A stretch of DNA of 64,000 bases from JALORV01 sp963754065 (GCA_963754065.1 CAVWFH010000019.1:1-64000); one strand, 5' to 3'; numbered from the stretch's first letter, positions 51,125 to 62,304 are shown. Translations and numbers: made by a program. The notes: generated by a model from the letters alone, not told the origin.

Positions 51125-52861
51125 TCAGTCGGGCTGTCGCACCCAGACGCGGAACGCTTCGTCGAAGCGGGCGCGCCGGGTGACGTCGTAGGCGAGTTTC
51201 CATCGACCCGCCGGCGGCGCGTCATCGACGGTCGTTCGTTGACTGTCGCGCTGCAGGGCGACGCGGCACAGACCAGCGTCGGCGGGTTGCTCGAAGCGGA
51301 TGGCGCCGTGGTAGGCGAGCATCGCGCGCGTTCCGGTCGGCAAACCGACGGCCTGCACGCAGGAGTCACCCCCGACGCGCTCGATCTGCTGCGCCAGCAC
51401 CGGCGCCAGCGAAGCGTAGGAGCGGGCGTAGTCGATGGCGGGTGCGAAGAGCGCGACGGCCGCCAGCCACAGCAGGGACAGGCCGGTGGCGGCGATGAAC
51501 GGACCGGTCCACATCATCGGCGGACGGACGCGCACGCGCCAGACCACGATCACGATCCAGAGCGCAGTTGCGGCGGCGGCCAGCAGCGCGGTTGCCACCT
51601 GCACCTCGGGCTCGAATCCCGGGGTCAGCCGCACGATCGATGCCGACATCTTCGGCGGCACGCCGGTGTTCCACGCGACAAAGTAGAGCCACAGCGCGCA
51701 CAGGGCGAGACTGAAGAGTGCCAGTGAAAACCAGTCGATCGCATCTTCGGCCGTCCGCTTCAGCGACGACACACCGAAGGCCGCGAGGACGACCAGCGCC
51801 GGTACCGTGATCAGGAACTCGCGGTCACTTGGCGCCGTGGACAGCAGCACCGCGACGAGCCCGGCTGCGACGACGAGCAGCGGCAGGGCCATGTGCGGGC
51901 GCCGCAGAAAATGGCGCCAGGAGTAAATCGTCCAGAGGGCAAATGGCCACAAGGGCCAGGCGTACCAGCCGACATTGCGGGCGAGCCACAGCAGGCCCTC
52001 GCCCCGAGGGATGCCGACACTGGCACTGTTCCAGCGCCACCAGTCGGCAAGATACGTCTCGGCCTGTTGCGGATGAGCCAGGCGAGCGCCGGTCGGCCAG
52101 ACAGAGAAGACCAGGATTGCGAGCAGCGCGATCAGTGTCGCGCGCTCGATGCGGCGCTCGCCGTAGACGCCGGTGAAGGCGATCGCAGCCAGCAGCAGCA
52201 CGCCGGCGGGCAACCACCCGCGCGTCAGCGCGATGGCGCCAAGGGCAGCGCCGGCGACCGTCGTTCCCTTCCACGGATCGTCGAGTGAGTAAGCGAGACC
52301 GAAGAGCAGCACACATACCAGCGCCAGCAGGGCCGGCTCGGCGCCGGTTTCGTGGATGCGCACCAGCACGCCGAACGTGGCCGTCAAGAGAAGCACGGCC
52401 ACATCAGCCAGCATGCGGCCGTAGTTGCGCGGTGAAGCTTCGCCTCCAAAGGCCAGGGCTACGGGCTGCGCCTCGTCACGGCGTGCGAGCCGGTAGGTGG
52501 CGTACCAGAGCGCCCAGGTGCCGATGCCGAACCAGAGTACGGTGACGAGACGCGCTGAGGTGACGTCCCCGAGCCAGGGACCGAGCAACCGGACGAAGAG
52601 CGCGCCGATCCAGAACGGCAGGGGTCCCTCCTCAGGCAGCGGTTCGCCAGCGACCGCCGGCAGCCACCAGTCGAGACTCGAACCCGCCGCCATGCTCCAG
52701 GCGACGCCAAAGGCGCTGGCGTCCTCCGGACTCCAGGGTGCACGTCCGAAGAGACCCGGCACGATGTAGACGGCCAGCAGCGCAAACAGCAGCCAGCGCG
52801 GAAATGTGGCCGCGGCGGCCTCGGTCACGCGCGAAGGCGACGGTCGGTGTTCGAAGCTCAT
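51125..52861 (-). CDS. ArnT-like GT-C glycosyltransferase
   Basis: Polytopic inner-membrane glycosyltransferase of the ArnT/PMT superfamily, 578 residues from ATG 52861 (a longer reading from 52999 would run through the rpmE2 terminator). The first periplasmic loop carries the GT-C acidic motif APWSPEDASAFG; about 12 membrane segments follow and a soluble periplasmic domain closes the protein (about 500-578). Such enzymes use polyprenyl-phosphate sugars to modify lipid A or other envelope glycans; the acceptor is not known here. First gene of a likely unit with the MATE exporter. Confidence 0.82.
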   Translation of the reverse strand: MSFEHRPSPSRVTEAAAATFPRWLLFALLAVYIVPGLFGRAPWSPEDASAFGVAWSMAAGSSLDWWLPAVAGEPLPEEGPLPFWIGALFVRLLGPWLGDVTSARLVTVLWFGIGTWALWYATYRLARRDEAQPVALAFGGEASPRNYGRMLADVAVLLLTATFGVLVRIHETGAEPALLALVCVLLFGLAYSLDDPWKGTTVAGAALGAIALTRGWLPAGVLLLAAIAFTGVYGERRIERATLIALLAILVFSVWPTGARLAHPQQAETYLADWWRWNSASVGIPRGEGLLWLARNVGWYAWPLWPFALWTIYSWRHFLRRPHMALPLLVVAAGLVAVLLSTAPSDREFLITVPALVVLAAFGVSSLKRTAEDAIDWFSLALFSLALCALWLYFVAWNTGVPPKMSASIVRLTPGFEPEVQVATALLAAAATALWIVIVVWRVRVRPPMMWTGPFIAATGLSLLWLAAVALFAPAIDYARSYASLAPVLAQQIERVGGDSCVQAVGLPTGTRAMLAYHGAIRFEQPADAGLCRVALQRDSQRTTVDDAPPAGRWKLAYDVTRRARFDEAFRVWVRQPD

Positions 52862-52903
52862 GCGTGCACGGGGTGGTCCGGGGGAAGAGGTGCCGAGGGC
52901 AAC

Positions 52904-52926
52904 AAAAAGGGCAGCCGAGGCTGCCC
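52904..52926 (-). terminator. Rho-independent terminator after rpmE2
   Basis: GGGCAGC (52909-52915), loop CGAG, GCTGCCC (52920-52926), with A5 at 52904-52908 giving U5 on the minus-strand transcript. 27 bases after the rpmE2 stop. Confidence 0.9.
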
Positions 52927-52952
52927 TTGTCGTCATTCGCCCCGATGGCTCC

Positions 52953-53252
52953 TTACCTGCGCCGAGCCTTGGCAGCGTTGGCCTGGGCGGCGGCCGCATT
53001 GACCGCTTCGCTCTTGGCCGCGAATTTCTGGCGGAACTTCTCGACGCGACCGGTCTCGACGATGCGGGTCTGTGCCCCGGTATAGAACGGGTGCGACTCC
53101 GACGACGTATCCAACTTGAACAGCGGATAAGTCTTGCCTTCGAACTCGATCGTATCGCGCGTCTGCAGCGTGGAACGCGTAATGAACTTGAAGTCGTTCT
53201 GCATGTCCTGGAAAACGACTTCGCGGTATTCGGGGTGGATGCCTGATTTCAT
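52953..53252 (-). CDS. rpmE2: 50S ribosomal protein L31, type B
   Basis: Ribosomal protein L31 of the zinc-free type, 99 residues from ATG 53252: MKSGIHPEYREVVFQDM, KFITRSTLQTRDTIEFEGKTYPL and SESHPFYTGAQTRIVETGRVEKF. There is no CxxC zinc motif, consistent with the type-B paralogue. It has a basic Ala-rich tail longer than usual. Downstream of rho; the neighbourhood rho-rpmE2 is standard. Confidence 0.95.
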   Translation of the reverse strand: MKSGIHPEYREVVFQDMQNDFKFITRSTLQTRDTIEFEGKTYPLFKLDTSSESHPFYTGAQTRIVETGRVEKFRQKFAAKSEAVNAAAAQANAAKARRR

Positions 53253-53489
53253 GAAAGCCTTCTTGCTTCGTCGTGGGCCGCCCGGTCGAGGGGTGACTGG
53301 AATTGTCCGCCCAATCTGCCTCGACCACGGTCCCTGGTTTTTCGGGAACCGCGCATTATCCGGGAATTCGGCTCCGCGAGCAACTGGAGGGTCGCGCAAG
53401 CCCTTGTTTTCAATACGATCGCCCGACTCGTTCTGCAATGTCCCACATTTCACGGCGAGCAGAAGCCAGTGTGGATCGTGCGTAAGACG

Positions 53490-54752
53490 TCAGCCTCCCC
53501 GCCGCATCATGTCGAAGAACTCGGCGTTGCTCTTGGTCGCCTTCATCTTGTCGAGCAGGAACTCCATCGCCTCGATCTCGTCCATGCCGTAGAGCAGCTT
53601 CCGCAGGATCCAGACCTTCTGCAGGATGTCGGGCTTGAGCAGTTGTTCTTCCTTGCGTGTGCCGGAGCGGTTGACGTTGAGCGCCGGGTACACGCGCTTT
53701 TCGGCGAGGCGGCGCTCCATGTGGATCTCCATGTTGCCCGTGCCTTTGAACTCTTCGTAGATCACGTCGTCCATACGCGAGCCGGTATCGATCAGTGCGG
53801 TCGCAATGATCGTGAGCGATCCGCCTTCCTCGATGTTGCGCGCCGCACCGAAGAAGCGCTTGGGCCGCTGCAGCGCGTTGGCGTCGACACCGCCGGTCAG
53901 TACCTTGCCCGACGCCGGCACGACAGTGTTGTAGGCGCGCGCGAGGCGCGTGATCGAGTCGAGCAGGATGACCACATCCTTCTTCGACTCCGCCAGCCGC
54001 TTGGCCTTCTCGATGACCATCTCGGCGACCTGCACGTGGCGTGTGGCCGGTTCGTCGAACGTCGAGGCGACGACTTCACCGCGGACCGAGCGCTGCATTT
54101 CCGTCACTTCTTCCGGCCGCTCGTCGATCAGCAGCACGATAAGCACGACGTCCGGATGGTTGGCGGCGATCGCATGTGCGATGTGCTGCATCAGCACGGT
54201 CTTGCCGCTCTTGGGGCTCGCGACCAGCAGCCCGCGCTGGCCCTTGCCGATCGGTGCAATGATGTCGATCAGCCGGCCCGTGATGTTTTCCTCGCCCTTC
54301 ATGTCGCGCTCGAGGATCAGCGGCTGGTTGGGGAACAGCGGCGTCAGGTTCTCGAACAGGATGCGGTGCTTGGTCGCTTCCGGTGCGACGCCGTTGACCT
54401 TGTCGACCTTGACCAGCGCGAAATAGCGCTCGCCGTCCTTCGGTGTGCGCACCTCGCCTTCGATCGAGTCGCCGGTGTGCAGGTTGAAGCGCCGGATCTG
54501 CGACGGCGAAATGTAGATGTCGTCCGTGCTGGCAAGGTAGGACGTCTCGGGCGAGCGCAGGAAACCGAAGCCGTCCGGCAGCACTTCGAGCGTGCCGTCG
54601 CCAAATATCTGCTCGCCGCCCTTGGCGCGCTTTTTCAGGATCGCAAACATCAGTTCCTGCTTGCGCAACCGGTTGGCGTTGTCGATCTCGAGGCCGAGGG
54701 CCATTTCGAGCAACTGGGATACGTGCAGGGCTTTGAGTTCTGAGAGGTGCAT
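53490..54752 (-). CDS. rho: Transcription termination factor Rho
   Basis: Hexameric RNA-dependent ATPase that ends transcription. The 420 residues contain the N-terminal helical and cold-shock-like RNA-binding domain (DGFGFLRSPETSYLASTDDIYISPSQIRRFNL), P-loop VASPKSGKTVL, LIDERPEEVTEM, and the R-loop/Q-loop region LDSITRLARAYN. Length matches the compact form without insert. ATG 54752. It follows trxA, 90 bases apart, with a hairpin between them. Confidence 0.97.
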   Translation of the reverse strand: MHLSELKALHVSQLLEMALGLEIDNANRLRKQELMFAILKKRAKGGEQIFGDGTLEVLPDGFGFLRSPETSYLASTDDIYISPSQIRRFNLHTGDSIEGEVRTPKDGERYFALVKVDKVNGVAPEATKHRILFENLTPLFPNQPLILERDMKGEENITGRLIDIIAPIGKGQRGLLVASPKSGKTVLMQHIAHAIAANHPDVVLIVLLIDERPEEVTEMQRSVRGEVVASTFDEPATRHVQVAEMVIEKAKRLAESKKDVVILLDSITRLARAYNTVVPASGKVLTGGVDANALQRPKRFFGAARNIEEGGSLTIIATALIDTGSRMDDVIYEEFKGTGNMEIHMERRLAEKRVYPALNVNRSGTRKEEQLLKPDILQKVWILRKLLYGMDEIEAMEFLLDKMKATKSNAEFFDMMRRGG

Positions 54753-54812
54753 GGGGACAACCGGAGGAGTAGTGGGACGCCCTTTGACTGTTCCGGGCGC
54801 CCGCGGGGCGGG

Positions 54813-54834
54813 CGGGCCGGCAAGCGCCGGCCCG
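54813..54834 (-). terminator. GC-rich hairpin between trxA and rho
   Basis: CGGGCCGGC (54813-54821), loop AAGC, GCCGGCCCG (54826-54834), nine base pairs, starting nine bases after the trxA stop. No U-tract follows, so it may attenuate or protect the trxA transcript rather than end it. Confidence 0.5.
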
Positions 54835-54842
54835 GGTGACGA

Positions 54843-55166
54843 TCAGATGTTGCTGTCGATGAATGCCGTGAGTTGCGACTTGGACAGTGCGCCGACCTTG
54901 GTGCCGACCACCGCGCCATTTTTGAACAGCATCAGCGTCGGGATGCCGCGGATGCCGTACTTCGCCGGGGTCGACTGGTTTTCGTCGACGTTGAGCTTGG
55001 CCACCGCGACCTTGCCGCCATATTCCTTGGAAACTTCGTCCAGGATCGGGGCGATCATCCGGCAGGGTCCGCACCACTCGGCCCAGTAGTCCACCAGGAC
55101 GGGTGTGTCGGACTTGAGGACATCCTGCTCGAAGCTGGAGTCGCTGACGTACTTGATTTCACTCAT
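54843..55166 (-). CDS. trxA: Thioredoxin 1
   Basis: Cytoplasmic disulfide reductant, 107 residues from ATG 55166 (AAGGA seven bases upstream). Active site AEWCGPCRMIAP, cis-proline loop GIRGIPTLMLF and C-terminal GALSKSQLTAFID. The trxA-rho order is conserved across proteobacteria. Confidence 0.97.
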   Translation of the reverse strand: MSEIKYVSDSSFEQDVLKSDTPVLVDYWAEWCGPCRMIAPILDEVSKEYGGKVAVAKLNVDENQSTPAKYGIRGIPTLMLFKNGAVVGTKVGALSKSQLTAFIDSNI

Positions 55167-55357
55167 TTGAGTCCTTCTGGCGCCGGGGACAGCGCGCATT
55201 CACAAGGATGGGAAAGTGGGGATGCTCGGGCCGGGGCACAACCCCGGGATCAGGGTGGCTGGCAAGTTCGAACCGAATGGTAGCACCGCAAGCCGGTTCT
55301 GCGTGACATCGAAGTGCGGCCCGTTTTGCCGCCGAATTTCTCCGACCGCCGACTTCC

Positions 55358-55363
55358 TACAAT
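55358..55363 (+). promoter_or_regulatory. Candidate -10 box of the addB-like gene
   Basis: TACAAT seven bases before the ATG at 55370; no clear -35. If used, the transcript would be nearly leaderless. Confidence 0.3.
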
Positions 55364-55369
55364 CGCTTC

Positions 55370-58161
55370 ATGCCGCTCGATCGCCTCTTTCTTCCGGCCG
55401 ATGCCCGGTTCTGGCCGGCCGCTGCCCGCGCCGTGACCGACCTTGCGATGCGCCACGGTGCACCCGAGCGGCAGCTCCAGTCGGTGACATGGCTCCTTCC
55501 CGGCGGTACCCATGCCGAACTCGCGCGCGCCGCGCTGCGCTTCGAACTGGGAGGGCGCGCATTCATTCCACCGCGCATCGTGCCCCTCATGGCATGGCTC
55601 GGCCATCCGATGACCACCGGCACGGCGGCGCGGGTGGAACTATTCACGGCATTGCGTGCGAATCGATGGGTGCGCGAAGCGTTCGGATCGCAACCTGCGA
55701 CCCTGTGGGCGCTCGCGCGGGACGTGGCGCGCCTGTGCGATGAACTGACGCTTGCCGCGGTCGAGGGCGCCGAAGACTTCGACGGCCGGCTGCAGGCCAG
55801 CCTGCGGCGCCACTTCCATCGCCGCGCGGCGCAAGCGCTGCAGGCACAGTCACAACTGGTCATTCAGCTTTGGCGCGCCCGTCGAACGGCCGACGACGGC
55901 GCCGCGCGGGCCTTGAGGGAACTCGCCGAGCGCGCAACGCGAACCATGCAGCCGCTGGTGTATCTCGGTGCAGGTCTTGGCACCGGCAAAGGGGCGGGAC
56001 TCGCGACGTGGGAGCGCGCATTCGTCGATCGCACTGCCGAGGGGGCGCCAGTGCTGTTGCTTGTCCCCGACGTGACCGCAGCACTTTCACATCAACCGCT
56101 GCTGGCCGCCGCGTGGCCGGAACTCGGCGGCAGCGACCCGGAAACGGCCATTGCCGCGCGCGCCGATGCCGTCGGCGCTGTACCCCGCCCGGCGTTGCCA
56201 CTCGCGATCGTAACGGCCGTCACCCTGGAAGAAGAGGCCATCGCTGTCGCGCAGCAGGTTATCGACTGGCGGCGAGCCGGCGTGGGGTCGATTGCTCTGG
56301 TCGCGCTGGACCGTCTGACGGCACGCCGGGTGCGCGCCTTGCTGGAACGGGCGCAAGTCAGCGTGCGCGATGAGACGGGCTGGAAACTCTCCACGACCAG
56401 TGCCGCGGCGGCGATCATGCGGTGGTACGACCTGGTGGCCGATGACCTTTACTGGCGTGATCTGCTGGACTGGCTGAAGTCAAGCTTCACGTTCTCGGGA
56501 CGGGCCGACAAGTCACGCGAGGTGGATCGGATCGAGCGGGCTATCCGGGCCGCCGGAGCGCTGCAAGGCGCGAAGTCCATACGGCGCGCGGTGGCGGATC
56601 TCGCGCTGGACGCGTCGCGCGATCACGTTGCCGGGGCTCTGGAGATGGTCGGTCTGGTCGAGTCCCAGGCCCAGGCCACGCGCCGAGCGGCGCCGACCTT
56701 GCATGCACACGTTCAGGCGTTGCGGCAGGCTCTGGACGCGCTCGGGATGCGTGCCGCGCTGGCTGCCGATCCGGTCGGTCAGGCCGTGCTGATCGAAGTC
56801 GAAGCGCTCGAAGCGGAGCTTGCCACCGTCGCCGGCCGCGCGTCGCTCGCCGATTTCCGGGCGCTGCTGGCAACGCGCTTCGAGGAGGTCGCCTTTGTCG
56901 ATCGACGGATCGAATCACCGGTCGTCATGGTGTCGCTCGCCTCCGCCGCACTGCGAACATTCGACGCTGTGGTGCTGATCGGTGCCGATGCGCAGCACCT
57001 TCCCACGTTGCCCCCCGAGCTCCTGTTCATGTCGAATGCCGTACGCGCAGAGCTCGGGCTGACGACCACTGAAAGCGTAGTGCTCGAACAGACCGCACAG
57101 CTCGCCGCGCTGCTGGCGACCTGCACTCAGGTCATGGCGACGTGGCGCACATGCCGCGGCGACGAGCCCAGTCCGCTGTCTCCGTTGCTCGAAAGGCTGC
57201 GATTTGTCGCGCAGCGGGTCCTCGATGACGATCTGTCGCGGCCTACGGTGCTTGAGACTGACGAGGTCGAGGCGAACGTTGTGACCCGCCCCGCGCCCCA
57301 GGCGCCGCAACTGCTGCCCGGACGCATCAGTGCCAGCCAGGCACAAAGCCTCGTCGACTGTCCCTACCAGTTCTACGCGCGCCGCATGCTCGGACTGACG
57401 TGCACCTGACGACGTGATCGAGCTTCCGGAGAAGCGGGAGTTCGGCATCGCGTTGCATGAGGTGCTGAGTCGTTTTCACCGAACATGGGGCGCTGTCGAC
57501 TTCAGCGGTGTCGCGTCCGAAGAATTGATTACGAGTCTGCGCCAGCACGCGCACGCGGTCTTCGCGCCGCAAATCGAGCGCACTCCGGGACTTCTTGCCT
57601 TCGAGCGGCGTTTCGATGGCCTGGTTCGAGGGCTACATCGCCTGGCTGCAGTTGCACGCAAGCGCTGGCTGGGTCTGGACCGGCGGAGAAGAGAGCCATC
57701 GCCGGCCGATGACTCTGAGTGCAGGCCGCGAAGTCGAACTGGTTGGTCGTGTCGATCGCGTTGACCAGCAGGCGGACGGCCGTTTGCGCGTGCTGGATTA
57801 CAAGGCGCGCGCCGCCGATGTGCTCAGGCGCGGCTTGAACTCGCCGGGCGAGGACATCCAGCTGCCGTTCTACGGCCTGCTTCTGCCGCAGCGGCCCGAT
57901 TCGGGCCAGTACGTCAGCTTCGATCGTGTGCGGGACGACGCCTCCGGTGTGCAATCGGTCGCACCGCCGGAAGCGTTCGACGAGTTGATCGACGCCGTCG
58001 AGGCCCGGCTGGCGACCGACCTGCAGCGCATCGCCGATGGCGCATCGCTTCCGGCCATCGGTGCCGAATCCGTTTGCAGCAACTGCGAGATGCGCGGCCT
58101 GTGCCGCCGCGACTATTGGGAGCTGCGCGGCGATCCGGACGCGGAGGATGCATTCGAATGA
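55370..58161 (+). CDS. addB: AddB-like PD-(D/E)XK nuclease, two frameshifts
   Basis: Probable second subunit of an AddAB-type double-strand break processing enzyme. Frame 1 (55370-57395) has an inactive helicase-like fold with VVLIGADAQHLPTLPPELLFMSN; around 57396-57406 the frame moves on to DDVIELPEKREFGIALHEVLSRFH and near 57606-57618 again to MAWFEGYIAWLQLHA. The nuclease motifs are VGRVDRVDQQADG and VLDYKARA. A cysteine in DCPYQFYARRML and three in CSNCEMRGLCRRDYW would hold the [4Fe-4S] cluster typical of AddB. The stop overlaps the addA ATG. Corrected length is about 930 residues. Both shifts look like single-base indels. Confidence 0.8.
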
Positions 58162-61100
58162 GTGACTACCTCGCTGACGAGAGTCCGGTCGACGAGGACG
58201 AGTTCACGCGCCGAGCGTGCGACCCGCGATCGAGCGTTGTCGTCGAGGCATGCGCAGGCAGCGGCAAGACCTGGCTGCTCGTCAGCCGCATCGTGCGACT
58301 GTTGCTCGACGGCGCCACGCCCGGCGAGATCCTCGCCATCACCTTCACTCGGCGCGCCGCGCAGGAAATGAAGGTGCGCCTGCTGCGCGATCTCCGGGAT
58401 CTCGCGAGCGCGACCGACGACAGGGTCGTTGCGAGCCTGTGCCAGCGCGGGACTGCCGCGCGCGCAGGCGGTCGCCGCGATAGACGAGGCACGCAAGCTT
58501 TACGAGCGTGTCGTCACCGCGCGGGTCCCGTTGACGGTCGAAACCTTTCACGGGTGGTTCTGGCAGCTCATTGCACGCGCTCCGTTGGGCGCGGGTGTGC
58601 CGTTTGCTCCGGTCCTGCTCGAGGGCTCCGAGCGCGTGCGCGCGGATGCCTGGCTGCACTTCACGGCTGCGCTGATCCGGCCCGAGCATGCGGCCGAGCG
58701 CGCTGCCTGGGAAGAACTGATCGGTGAAGTCGGCGAGGTCTCGGCCAGGATGCTGCTGCAGCAGTTCCTCCACAAGCGCGCGGAGTGGTGGAGCTTTGCG
58801 GCCGGCGATGAGCAGGCTGCTGTCGACCGTGCGCTGGCGCCGCTGAGGGTATTCGGTGACGCGGACCCGGCTACGGAAGTGCGCGCGCCGGACTTCATCG
58901 AGGACCTGCGTCGCCTGGTCGCGCATTGGCAATCGGTCCGGCCGACTTTGAAGACCCTCGACCTGGCCATCGGGCGTGCAAGCGCATGGCTCGTCGCGCC
59001 GGTAGGCAATGGCGCCCGGGACCTGCGTGAGGCCGGTCTCGTCGTCCTCACGAAGGGCGAGTCGACGCCGATCATGCTGCTGACGCCGGAACGCATGGCG
59101 GCCCGCTTCGCGTCCGACGGGCAGGCGCGCAGCTACGCCGACGCACATGCTGCCGTCGTCACGAGGCTGCAGCACCTGATGGCGGCGCGCCGGACCTGGC
59201 GCGCTTACCGGCTCAACCGCGCTGCCCTGACCTGCGGACGGCTGCTGATCGATACCTACCAGGGGTTGAAGCAGCAGCACCAGGCAATCGATTTCACGGA
59301 CCTCGAATGGCACACCTACCGGTTGCTGTCCGACATTGACAACGCGTCGTATATGCACGCCCGCCTGGACGCTCGCTACCGGCACGTCCTGCTGGATGAG
59401 TTCCAGGACACCAATCCGCTGCAATGGCAGGTCCTGCAGTCGTGGCTGGCTGCCTATGGTGCGCAGGACGACGACGCAGGTTCTGCTGCCGAGCCGGATC
59501 GGCCGACGGTGTTTGTCGTCGGTGACCCGAAGCAGTCGATCTACCGCTTCCGGCGGGCCGAGCCCCGAGTCTTCGACGCCGCCCTCGAACTGCTGTGCCG
59601 CGACTACGCCGCGTGCCACTTGCGCACGAACGTCACGCGGCGCAACGCGCAGGCGGTGATCGATGTGCTCAATCGGACCATGCTGCCCGGCAACCCGCTG
59701 TATCAGTCGCAAACCACCCGGGCCCCGGTCACGGTCGGACGAGGCGCCTTCGTGCTGCTGCCGCTGGAAGCGCCCCAGCCGGCGGTCGAGGACGCGGGAG
59801 ACAGGACGGCGCTGCGCGATGTGCTGACGACGCCTCGGGTCGAGCGCGAAACGGATACGCGCTATCGCGAGGGACGCGTGCTCGCCAATGAGATCGCGTC
59901 GTGGAAGCAGGGCCTGCAGGTCGCAGACGAGGGCACCCTTCGTCCGGCGCGCTGGTCGGATGTCCTCGTGCTGGTGCGCCGACGGACGCACCTGGCCGAC
60001 TACGAGCGGGCCTTGCGCGATGCCGGCGTTCCGTACATCAGCGACCGCCGGGGCGGCCTGCTTGCGACGCTCGAAGCCGACGACCTGACCGCGCTGCTCG
60101 GATTCCTCACTGCGCCGTTTTCGGATCTTCAGCTGGCGCACGCGCTGCGCTCGCCCATCGGCGGCTGCAGTGACGACGACCTGATGCAACTCGCTGCCGC
60201 CACCGGAGAAAGCTGGTGGGACCGTCTGCAGCACCTGCCGGACCCGGTGTCCGCGCCACTGGCGCGCGCGCGCGAACTGCTGCTCTGGTGGCTCGACCTG
60301 GCGGGGGTCCTGCCGGTGCACGATCTGCTGGACCGCATCTACTTCGAGGGCGATCTGCGCAGGCGCTATGCCGCGGCCGCGCCGGATGCCCTGCACGCGC
60401 AGGTGCAGGCCAACCTCGATGCGTTCATCGAACTGGCCCTGGCGATCGATGCCGGTCGCTATCCCAGCCTGCCGCGCTTCATCGATGAACTGGCGGGGCT
60501 GCGACGGCACGCGACCGACGAAGCGCCGGACGAGGGCTCGACCGGGACCGACGATGCCGTGCGCGTGATGACGATCCACGGGGCCAAGGGACTCGAGGCC
60601 GCCATTGTTGCGCTGGCCGACGCCCACGCCCGCGCGCCTTCGGATACCGAAGAGGCGCTCGTCGTCTGGCCACCGCAAGCGCCGGCGCCCGAGCACTTTT
60701 CGCTGGTCGCCCGTGGTGAGGAAGCGCGCGACGATGCGCGCCGCAACTGGTTCGTGCACGACGAAGAACAGCGCATCCAGGAGGACTGGAATCTGCTGTA
60801 CGTCGCCGCTACGCGCGCACAGCAGATACTGATCGTCTCGGGCAGCGCACCCCTGCGCGGCACGCTGGAGGACAGCTGGTACTCGCGCCTGCAGTGCGCG
60901 GAGGATCTTTCATCAGGCGCGTCCGCGGCAGTCGCGCACCCGGGCACGTCGCGGCTGCGCGCCGTGCGCGATTTCCATCCGGAGCCGATTCCGACCGGAG
61001 GACGGCTGGAGGCCGCCGAAGACTCCGACGCCATGCGACTCGGACGTGCATGGCATGCCCTGCTTGAGCACGGCAGCGGCGCCCCGGTCGACTCGATTGC

Positions 61101-61437
61101 GCGTGCGCATGCATTGACGCCGGAGCAGCGCGACACCGTCGTCGCTGCGGCAGCACAGGTACGGACCGCTCATCGGGGCCTTTTCGGAGCGCACGGCGAG
61201 GCGGAACTCGAGCTGGTCGCCGACAACGGCGAGTTGCTGCGGGTCGATCGACTGGTCGAGTTCGACGATGCCTTATGGATCATCGACTTCAAGTGGCAGG
61301 TGACCGAAACGGAGCGCCCGGCGTATGAAACACAGGTCCGTCGCTATGCCCATGTGTTGCGCTCCCTGCGGAGTGACCGGCCTGTGCGCATGGGCCTGGT
61401 CACGGCGGCCGGCGACCTGATCGAGGTGATGTCCTGA
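58158..61437 (+). CDS. addA: AddA-like UvrD helicase/nuclease, one frameshift
   Basis: Helicase-nuclease subunit for recombinational repair. ATG 58158 overlaps the addB stop (ATGA). Motif I is EACAGSGKTWLLVSR (about 30-44), then ITFTRRAAQEMK. At about 58450 GGG appears to have one extra G (CAGCGCGGGACTG); removing it joins SLCQRG to LPRAQAVAAIDEARKLYERV. Then HVLLDEFQDTNPLQW (motif II), GDPKQSIYRFRRAEPRVF, TIHGAKGLEAAIVAL (V), LLYVAATRAQQILIVSG (VI) and a C-terminal nuclease-like RVDRLVEFDDALWIIDFKW. About 1090 residues corrected. Confidence 0.85.
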
Positions 61438-61570
61438 ACGTCGGGCAGGGTCTGCGAGCGTTGACTTGGACGAACCCAGCCGGAAGAATGGCCGCCGGTG
61501 GCTGCACCGGGCCGCGGGGCTCGCCGTTGCAGTACGCGGGGAGCTTCACTTGAGTCGACAGGAGATTGCA

Positions 61571-62260
61571 ATGCACTCGACGCTTCGATATGCGGGTTTG
61601 GCGACAGTCGGCCTGATGGCACTGTGGGGTTGCCAAAGCACCCCGACACAGCCGAATCCCAGGGACATGACCTTCTTCGTGACCAGCGTCGGACCGGGCA
61701 AGGGAGCCGATCTCGGCGGACTCGAGGGCGCCGATCAGCATTGCGCCAAGCTCGCGAAGGCCGCTGGCGCACCCGATCGCACCTGGCGCGCCTACCTCAG
61801 CACGCAGGCGCCGGGATTAAGGGATACGAATTTCATCAATGCGCGCGACCGTATCGGTTCCGGACCGTGGCAGAACGTCATGGGCGTGACGGTCGCGACG
61901 AGTGTCGACGACTTGCATTCACCCTCCAGCAACCTGACCAAGCAGACGGCGCTCACTGAACGCGGACAAGTCGTCAATGGCACTGTGGACAAACCCAACC
62001 GGCACGACATACTGACCGGCTCACGCTCCGACGGCACCGCATTTCCGGGAACGCCGTTTCCCGACATGACCTGCGGCAACTGGACCAAGGGCGGGCCCGA
62101 TGGCTCGGCCATGCTTGGACATCACGATCGTGCAGGCCCGATGATGACCTCGACCTGGGCGACCTCCTGGAACTCCTCGCATCCCTCGCTCGGGTGCAAC
62201 ATCGAGAAACTGAACAGCACCGGCGGCGAGGGAGCGTTCTATTGCTTCGCGGCGAAGTAG
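61571..62260 (+). CDS. Lipoprotein with DUF1554-like domain
   Basis: A 229-residue exported lipoprotein: signal MHSTLRYAGLATVGLMALWGC with lipobox LWGC, start ATG 61571 with GGAG six bases upstream. The mature domain has FVTSVGPGKGADLGGLEGADQHCAKLAKAAG ... TWRAYLSTQA ... ARDRIGSGPW, the pattern of DUF1554/endostatin-like lectin folds, and cysteine pairs (HCAK, MTCGNW, GCNIEKL, FYCFAAK) for disulfides. These domains are best known from Leptospira and soil/aquatic bacteria. No operon partner. Confidence 0.75.
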   Translation: MHSTLRYAGLATVGLMALWGCQSTPTQPNPRDMTFFVTSVGPGKGADLGGLEGADQHCAKLAKAAGAPDRTWRAYLSTQAPGLRDTNFINARDRIGSGPWQNVMGVTVATSVDDLHSPSSNLTKQTALTERGQVVNGTVDKPNRHDILTGSRSDGTAFPGTPFPDMTCGNWTKGGPDGSAMLGHHDRAGPMMTSTWATSWNSSHPSLGCNIEKLNSTGGEGAFYCFAAK

Positions 62261-62304
62261 GGTGATCACCGGGCGTCGGCGCCTGCGCTGATACCATTCG
62301 TTCC

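Noticed and set aside
58345..60759. 804-codon minus-strand open frame opposite the addA-like gene
   Set aside because: Shadow of a well-supported helicase gene; composition is that of a reverse-complement frame.
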